A DNA stretch of 64,000 bases from Chloranthus sessilifolius (lineage: Eukaryota > Streptophyta > Magnoliopsida > Chloranthales > Chloranthaceae), in assembly GCA_021018995.1 (NCBI GenBank), contig JAJIZI010000021.1, forward strand, positions 248,001 through 312,000, written 5' to 3'. Made by a program: the position numbers and the translations under genes. Below the pieces are notes generated by a model. The model was not told the DNA's origin, made no database searches, and was given only the letters and a program-made list of their open reading frames with translations. Within the stretch, counting starts at the first letter, position 1, and the number at the start of each line of letters is the position of its first letter. Positions 58,801 through 64,000 of this stretch are shown here, piece after piece.

Positions 58801-60604
58801 ACATAATTGTTCGGTTGGCAGAACAACTACGATTCATATTCCAGCATTTTGATGCTAATTAAAAGGACTCACAATTCAAAATTGAACTAACTCGCAAAAA
58901 CCAAGTAGAATTCCATGTGTTCTACACATAATTGTTCAGCTGGCAGAACAACTATAATTAATATTCCAGCATTTGGATGCTAGTTAAAAGGGCTCATAAT
59001 TCAAAATTGAACTAACTCGCAAATACCAAGAATAATTGAAAGTGTTCTAACAATACTTTCTCGGTTGGCAAAACAGCTACGATTCATATAATCTCATTTT
59101 GATGCTAATTAAAAGGACTCATAAATTCAAAATTACACTAATTTGCAAAAACCCAAGAAAAATTCAAAGTGTTCTACATATAATTGCTCGGTTGGCAGAA
59201 AATCTATGATTCATATGCTCACATTTTGATGCTAATTAAAAGAATTGATGTTCCAAAATTAAACTTATTCGCAAAAACAAAAGTAAAATTCAAAGGGTTC
59301 TACACATAATTGCTTGGTTTGTAGTCAGTTAGCTCTTCAAGTTCACAGTTTGCTATATTCTCAGTGGAATTAAAAAAGAAATTGCCCAAATCAGTCCACA
59401 GTTTAGAGATTATTAGAGAGAACTCAGTAATTAACTACATTTCTGGATTATTTTTAATGAACTACATCTACAGCACGAATACTTTTAATGAACTACATCT
59501 ACAGCACGAATACTTTTAATGAACTACATCTATAGCACGAAAACACCGAAGATAAAATAAATAGGAGAAAAATTGAAAGTTGAACCTGATAAAGCCATTA
59601 TTATTGACATCTGCGGCAAACAAATCCTCTACAATCATATCCCTGTTCAGAATCCAATACGTAATTCTCCTATACCGCTGCTCGGTCCTCACCTCTGCCA
59701 AATACAAAAATGCCCGAGCCATCGCAAGACTCGATAAAAAAAGCCAAACTGAAGCGAATAACCGCCCCAACAAAGTCTTGAATGCTCGATCCCCGTACCC
59801 AACGGTAGTAACCGACATAATCGAAAGATAAATCGAATCGACCCAATCCAATTTCTCCACAAAATATAAAACCAAAGACATTGGTACAATGCAGAGTATA
59901 ACAACACCAAGAGCCAAGCCCACCTTCATTGGATTCCCCATCCTGCCCTCCTTGACATCCCCATCCCATTTCTCACGGTTCAAAATCATATTCTCTTGTA
60001 AATCCCACATATAATTCACCACCCCTCTAAGCAAAGAACTGATAAATCCAAAACCCACTAACACAAACAAGCAACAAAACACTTTCGTAACCGGAGTCGT
60101 AGGGACAATGTCACCATACCCGATCGTGCTTATGGTGACGATAGAAAAATAAAACGCATCGACAAACGCAAAGGTCCTGTTGCCTGAGAAACTTTTGCGA
60201 TAAAACAGGTACACGATGATGCTGATCAAGAAGTAGATGAAGATCAAGATCAGGGCTTGTCCGATTTTGGGATTCGATTCGAGTTGGGGTTTGGGCATGT
60301 GGGGATTAAGGTCGCCTATTATGGCCATGGTGGGGGTGGTTTTCCTGCGGCGAAGGTTGTTTTTTTTGCGAGAATTTGAAATTGGGTCTGGGAATTTGTC
60401 TTCATTTTCTTCGCTTTGATGTGTGAGGGATTGAAGACTTTCAGGGGTGATCTCGAAAGTGCTTTGATGTGTAGGGGATTGAGGACTTTCAGGGGTGATC
60501 TCGAAAGTGCTTTGACGTGTGGGGGATTGAGGGCGGGTGATCTCTTCATCTTCATCTTCCAGGTGAGTTCTTGATGGAGAGGTGAGAAGGGGTTCTGTTT
60601 CCAT
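52843..60604 (-). CDS. Two-pore K+ channel (TPK/KCO family), two exons
   Basis: Exon 1 is 59,586-60,604 (start ATG, METEPLLTSP), exon 2 is 52,843-53,026, ending GQASL and TAG; splicing CAG|GTTCAA to GTTAG|TAAATCG restores GFISKSDYVIYKLKEMGKI, the canonical joint of the family. The product is 400 residues (plant TPKs have about 360-440). Order: acidic N-terminus with a 16-residue tandem repeat (26-64); a basic patch with RRKTTP (86-91), which fits a 14-3-3 R-x-x-T-x-P site; TM1 ~115-136; first pore loop with TIGYGD (~160-165); TM2 ~171-195; TM3 ~228-249; second pore loop TVGYGD (~267-272); TM4 ~279-303; two C-terminal EF-hands (DVNNNGFISKSD, DPNNSGKITITD). Family members act mainly at the vacuolar membrane as Ca2+-sensitive K+ channels; location here is inference. 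The 6.56-kb intron holds transposons and a minisatellite. The frame is fully open, so it looks functional. Confidence 0.93.
53144..53500 (-). other. Unassigned exon-like fragment in the TPK intron
   Basis: Open frames on the minus strand (53,253-53,492 starting MTPGTQSSICMASVLVPLRK, and an overlapping one to 53,144 ending CHRPGIATAIGSSRC) have protein-like composition, and they overlap at an R-G/E junction (ENQR). I recognise no family. It may be debris of a captured or transposed gene. Confidence 0.3.
53951..54070 (-). other. Unassigned C-terminal exon-like fragment in the TPK intron
   Basis: On the minus strand an open stretch reads IQDVLSSFAEHWFGIDWISV then KESFRTVTMDTLEEASE and a stop. 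Composition is protein-like, but it is short, with a stop just upstream. Family unknown. Confidence 0.3.
54071..55465. other. Unassigned part of the TPK intron
   Basis: No recognised gene or element. GCTGCTATAG(A/G)GACCTT-type phrases repeat (minus strand, ~54,820 and ~54,925), suggesting an old repeat. An open frame at 54,662-54,997 (minus) has no recognised product. Confidence 0.35.
55470..55664 (+). mobile_element. tRNA-derived SINE, apparently full length
   Basis: TTGGCGCGATGGCC (A-box) at ~55,477 and GAGTTCGAGATCC (B-box) at ~55,521, then a body ending CCCCGTTATCAAAAAATAAA. AAATGC occurs directly before (55,453) and after (~55,660) it, a likely short target duplication. It lies in the TPK intron in antisense orientation to the gene. 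Confidence 0.8.
55729..56106. mobile_element. MITE with nested SINE
   Basis: TGTTACTTAATTCGCTGT at the left and ATAGTGAATTAAGTAGCA at the right are inverted relatives, and inner GCGAATCGG(T/G)TT phrases are shared. A SINE fragment (55,876-55,965) interrupts it. Confidence 0.65.
55876..55965 (-). mobile_element. tRNA-derived SINE fragment (reverse)
   Basis: On the minus strand GGCAGTCAACTCAGTTGGTT (A-box region) and GGGTTTGAATCTCCCTGCC (B-box) at tRNA-like spacing. Confidence 0.6.
56417..58793 (+). mobile_element. Solo LTR, long Ty3/gypsy-style family, with 5-bp target duplication
   Basis: TGTAATATCCCG at 56,417 to CCGGGCTGTCACA at 58,793, flanked on both sides by GTTCT (56,412-56,416; 58,794-58,798). 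Shared family landmarks: donor-like GAG|GTGAGT (~56,852), GAGCTAGGATGTAGCTCACC (~58,289), acceptor-like CGCAG (~58,329) followed by an acidic reading tract, and ATCACCGATGGTTC (~58,571). ATTAATCGATTT palindromes fill 56,998-57,260. No internal region, so a solo LTR. The perfect duplication suggests it is the youngest of the three. It is antisense in nothing: it reads against the TPK gene. Confidence 0.92.
56998..57260. repeat. Array of CGATTAATCG palindromes in the solo LTR
   Basis: About twelve (T)CGA(T/C)TAATCGA cores at variable spacing, in the same part of the LTR as the GATCGATC arrays of the other two copies. Confidence 0.9.
60410..60527 (-). repeat. 48-bp tandem repeat in TPK exon 1
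   Basis: Encodes QSPTRQSTFEITPESP, QSPTHQSTFEITPESL and QSLTHQS: a 16-residue unit, 2.4 copies, in the cytosolic N-terminus. The frame is kept. Confidence 0.85.
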
Positions 60605-61640
60605 TTGGTTTTTTGGTTTCTGATGATGAAAAAAAAACCAGAAAAGAGAAGAGATTAAGATTCAATTTCGCGGGGAAGTTTGGTAATCGGGAAAATAAAA
60701 AAAAATATAAAAATTATAAAAATATAATTAAAAACAATATATATATATAATATAATATAATATAATTTTATGATTTAGATAATAATGTAAATGACAAACT
60801 AATAAAACCAATGCATGTACACAAACATACATAGCACTCACCAGAAACTTTTTCTATTTATTTTATTTTTTATTTCAAAAAAGTGGCAAAAACAACAAAA
60901 TGAATCAGCGAAAAAACCCCAAAATTGGAGAAATAATCAGAGAAAAATCTAGCAAGTTGGGGAAAAAATCAGAGCAAGTTGGGGGAAAAATACTCCAATA
61001 ATCAGAGCAAGTTGGGGAAAAAATCCAGCAAGTTGGGGAGAAAAAATCAGAGAAAAAAAATAAAAACTTATAAAAATATGCAATAAAACTTACAAGAATA
61101 TGCAATCAGAGAAAAATCATAGCAAGTTGGGAGGAAAATACTCTAAGAAGAAGAGAGCTTACGTGAGACGAAGGGTTTGAGATTTGAGAGAGACGAGACT
61201 TGAGATTCTCCAGACGTCCCAACACTCCAGCCGTCCCAGACTCCAGATTCTCCAGACTCCAAAGTCCAAACTTCGGTGACGATTCGGTGACGTAGAGCAG
61301 ACTAGCAGCGAGAGTTTGAGAATAGAGAGAGGAGAGACCAGCAGAGAGCCGTCCCACTCCTTTTCGTTACTTTTTAACTTTTCACCTTTTTTACTTTTGA
61401 CCTTTTATATATATATATATTATATATATATATATATAAAATATAAAATATTAAAAGCTTTTAACTTTAAGTGGCAATTGGTATTTTACTATTTAGAAAC
61501 TTAGCCGACTTCGGAATTTTCGCGACTTGTGCGAATTATTTGCCAACTTTGCGAATTTCGGGCATTTAGGCGATTTTTCAAAAATTCAACAATTTTTGTG
61601 ACTATGCCTATACCTGTAAACCACTGTATATCCCTTCCAA
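60605..61640. other. Upstream region of TPK with short tandem repeats
   Basis: Would contain the TPK promoter and leader (minus strand). AT-rich 60,690-60,780. Repeats of AATCAGAG(A/C)AA and AGCAAGTTGGGGAAAAA at 60,905-61,125, and of CTCCAGACTCC/GTCCCA phrases at 61,195-61,265. A (TA)n tract lies at 61,407-61,437. No gene recognised. Confidence 0.45.
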
Positions 61641-61649
61641 AATCATCCA

Positions 61650-61880
61650 ACGTTGGAGACGCCCAGCTTCCAAAATCGCCCAAGGTTTGAAACATGAAGC
61701 TTCGAAAATCGCCCTAGATCCAATAAATACTCTAATCCAGTAAGCAACCTAATCTCTCTTCCAAAATCGAGCAAGGTTGGAGACGAGAAGGTTCGAAAAT
61801 GGCCCAAGGCTGGAGACGAGAAGGTTCGAAAATCGCCCAAGGCTGGAGATGTGAAGCTTCGAAAATTGCCCAAGGTTGGA
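61650..61880. repeat. ~36-bp tandem repeat
   Basis: GGAGACGAGAAGGTTCGAAAATCGCCCAAGGCT-type units, about five copies, in frame on the minus strand as GDFRTFSSPAL. Probably not a real protein, since the flanks give no gene. Confidence 0.8.
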
Positions 61881-61974
61881 GACGGCTAGCTTCTATCCGC
61901 ACTTGTGGGGTTCCTAATCATTGAAGGTGGGTGATGGAGTGTTTTCGGAGACGGATAGCTTTGATCCGATCGTG

Positions 61975-62150
61975 TGAGGTTGGTAACCATCGAAATTGGG
62001 TAAGTGAAGGTTCCATTTGATATTTTGAAGTCATTGACAAGCGAAGGTCAATCGACCCGATCGTGTGGGGTTGGTAACCATCGAAATTGGAATAAGTGAA
62101 GGTTCCATTTGATCTTTTGAAGCCATTGACAAGCGAAGGACAATCGAATC
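61975..62150. repeat. ~87-bp tandem duplication
   Basis: GAGGTTGGTAACCATCGAAATTGG ... CATTGACAAGCGAAGG(T/A)CAATCGA occurs twice in succession with few changes. A donor-like GAGGTAAGTTTT lies further on at 62,401. Confidence 0.8.
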
Positions 62151-63180
62151 CATCCCATGGTCGGAGGCACCGACGGAGAGAAGAACGTGTGCTTCATCCA
62201 GTATGGAGCATGTGTGGAAATCTGAAACGGGGAAATGAACCCAAAACCCAAAATTGTGTTCTGCGATGGACGAGGAAGACAAAGAGATACAGCGAAATGC
62301 GATCTGATTAGGGATTTCAGTATACATTGTTGAGATTGAGATTGGAATATCACCGACTACAGCCGACGTCTTTGATCATCTTGTGCAGCCGGTTGCAGAA
62401 AGAGGTAAGTTTTCCTGGGTTGGATACTGATAATGAGAATTTTATTATATTTTGTCCGAGAATTGATATGATAATTGCTGCAAATTTCAGTAGGTTTCGA
62501 TGAGTTGTTATATGATCATCTCTTTAATTTCCCAATTGTGTGGGGTTAAAAAAATTGTAATGGTAATTAGAACCATATTCTCGGCGCCATTTGGAAATAT
62601 TTGTGGGAAATGTGAACTGCGAAATTTGAATGTCAGTAAGAATCTTATGAAAATCAAGTAAAAAATAAATATTTTCTATATTAATCGTCAATACTCGGAA
62701 ATTAAAAATTCTCATTTATTTGATGAACTTTATTAATTGGGTAGCATATTGGGAATCAATAAATTTCTTATAGGGTAGGGGTAGGGGTAGGGGTAGGGGT
62801 AGGGGTAGGATGTGTTTTCGAATAGGTATTTGGATTTAAGAGAAGTGTATAAAATCTAGTCATTTCCAATCTAGGATTGTAAATATTTTGATTTAAAAAG
62901 GTACCATATGAATGTAAGCATTGTATTTGAATTTGGCTGAAATTCACGTAATGTTTTAGTAGATAAGTTACATAAATATAGATTTGATGTTAAAAATATC
63001 TTTGAGGCCTTCCATCGAGTAGCTCCGGTGCATCGAAAAATAACTTATTTACTCTCACAATATCCCAAATGTAACATTTACCGGTAACTGAAAATGTTCA
63101 TCCAAACACCATGAAAATTGTCACTGAAATTATACTAGTGACACCACCACCAATATATTAGAAACCACATCAGCAAAAAT
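62151..63180. other. Unassigned DNA with a (TAGGGG)n tract
   Basis: No gene recognised. A stretch ending at the donor-like site 62,401 could be an exon (plus strand) of an unknown transcript, but there is no supporting homology. Confidence 0.35.
62771..62809 (+). repeat. (TAGGGG)n short tandem repeat
   Basis: Six units of TAGGGG. Similar to, but not the same as, the usual plant telomere unit TTTAGGG. Confidence 0.9.
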
Positions 63181-63189
63181 ATAGAAAGA

Positions 63190-64000
63190 CTCAATGTTGC
63201 CCAATGAGTCTTTCTTTGTTTTAAAGACCCATTTACATTCAATAATTTTTACACTATTATGCAACTCAACAAGATCCGAGACTCTGTTACTATTCACAGA
63301 ATTCATCTCTTCCTTCATGGCATTGTATTATAATTCTGCTTCTTTGCAACTCATGACTTGTGAAAAGGACTCGAGATCATTTTCGACTCCAATGTTGTAG
63401 TCAGATATGTTATAGATACACAACATAATCATCAGAAATTGTTGATCTCTTTGATATAATAGATCTTTTTAATGTTGTACCATCATCTTCCTGAGAAGCA
63501 TGCAGTTAAACTCTTTGTTCAAAAGTTCGTGGCAACTCTTGAACTACCTGTTCAACTGAAATGTTGTCAGCAGCTTGTGAAATTTTAACGATTGGTTGTT
63601 CAACACCAGTTTCAACTTGAGGGGTGCTATAAACAATAACCAATCTATCCCTTGAGGTGGAAGGTTGAGATTCTGAATGATCATTCTCATAAACTATGTT
63701 CCTGATTTGATCACTTCCACTGATCAAGGCATTTTCAAGAAATTTTTTATTTCTTGATTCCACAAACCTAGTGGTGTGAGATGGGCAATAAAATCTGTAA
63801 CCTTTAGACCTTTCAGCATATCTAATGAAATACCCAATAATTGTCCTTAGGTCCAGCTTCTTCTCTTGTGGGATATAAATTCCCACTTCAAACAAGCATC
63901 CCCAAATGTGCGCAAGTCCCAAACTCGGTTTCCAACCTTTCCATAATTGAAATGGTGTTTTAAAAACAACCTTAGTTGGAACTCGGTTTAATATATACAC
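63190..64000 (-). mobile_element. Copia retrotransposon fragment (reverse, runs off the window)
   Basis: On the minus strand: the end of the integrase region (MYILNRVPTKVVFKTPFQLW, LGLAHIWGCLFEVGIY, IGYFIRYAERSKGYRFY) followed by the linker to the reverse transcriptase (SESQPSTSRDRL). The left edge at 63,194-63,270 matches 21,590-21,650 of the other reverse Copia fragment. No LTR in view. The part seen is broken, with at least one or two breaks. Confidence 0.85.

Larger units (their letters stand above)
56165..59325. repeat. ~125-bp minisatellite split by the solo LTR
   Basis: Units run from GTTCTACACATAATTG(C/T)TCGGTTGGCAGAA through CATTTTGATGCTAATTAAAAGGACTCA to AAAATTGAACTAA(C/T)TCGCAAA...AATTCAAAGT. 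Two units lie left of the LTR (to 56,416) and about four to the right (58,794-59,325). The LTR entered at the GTTCT that opens a unit. Confidence 0.85.

Noticed and set aside
59580-60419. Plus-strand open frames over TPK exon 1
   Set aside because: They are antisense shadows of the well-supported channel gene.
62771-62809. Interstitial telomere
   Set aside because: The unit is TAGGGG rather than TTTAGGG and there are only six copies.

Overview
The window is nuclear DNA of a flowering plant. It is AT-rich, has intron-bearing plant genes (a two-pore K+ channel, a P-class PPR gene, a CIPK kinase fragment) and is packed with plant transposable elements: Copia elements, long LTRs of Ty3/gypsy style, Helitrons with RepHel and RPA genes, a CACTA end, Mutator- and hAT-type MITEs, tRNA-derived SINEs and LINE tails. 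I could not place the species from sequence alone.

Only one gene looks intact: a two-pore potassium channel of the TPK family on the minus strand (52,843-60,604). It has two exons; the second lies about 6.6 kb downstream of the first, and the intron between them has filled with a 2.4-kb solo LTR (with a perfect 5-bp target duplication), a SINE, a MITE with a further SINE inside it, and a ~125-bp minisatellite. Next to it is a P-class PPR gene (49,615-51,985, minus), now a pseudogene that also carries a 519-bp hAT-type MITE in its last coding stretch. A CIPK1-like kinase is represented by promoter, leader and two 5' exons only (about 12,400-13,255).

Layout: 1-2,362 end of a long LTR; 2,428-5,197 a multi-exon Ulp1/C48 protease gene of transposon type; 5,541 a CACTA terminus; 8.7-10.5 kb a Helitron 3' part holding a 418-bp palindrome; 11,095-12,086 a Mutator-type foldback MITE; 12.4-13.3 kb CIPK fragment; 13,993-18,147 a Copia element with LTRs and target duplication; 19,437-21.7 kb a second, reverse Copia fragment; 23.3-29.2 kb a run of inverted-repeat elements each bounded by (TA)n tracts, one of them split by a 2.8-kb solo LTR; 29.2-33.1 kb short Helitrons; 35-44.3 kb the coding region of a decayed autonomous Helitron (RepHel plus an RPA70-like gene) with captured gene fragments upstream; 45-49.5 kb MITEs, SINE and LINE tails; 49.6-60.6 kb PPR pseudogene and TPK gene; 60.6-63.1 kb unassigned DNA with several tandem repeats; 63.2-64.0 kb the edge of another reverse Copia element.

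The most interesting patterns are (i) MITE families that sit between (TA)n microsatellites and carry an internal ~22-bp dyad satellite, an architecture repeated in an unrelated Mutator-type MITE; (ii) three diverged long LTRs that keep a splice-donor-like site, a splice-acceptor-like site and a short acidic reading tract while the DNA between carries arrays of different ATCGAT-centred palindromes, a motif type also present in the Copia LTRs; and (iii) the TE-expanded intron of the TPK gene. I found no convincing wholly new gene system, RNA gene or CRISPR array.
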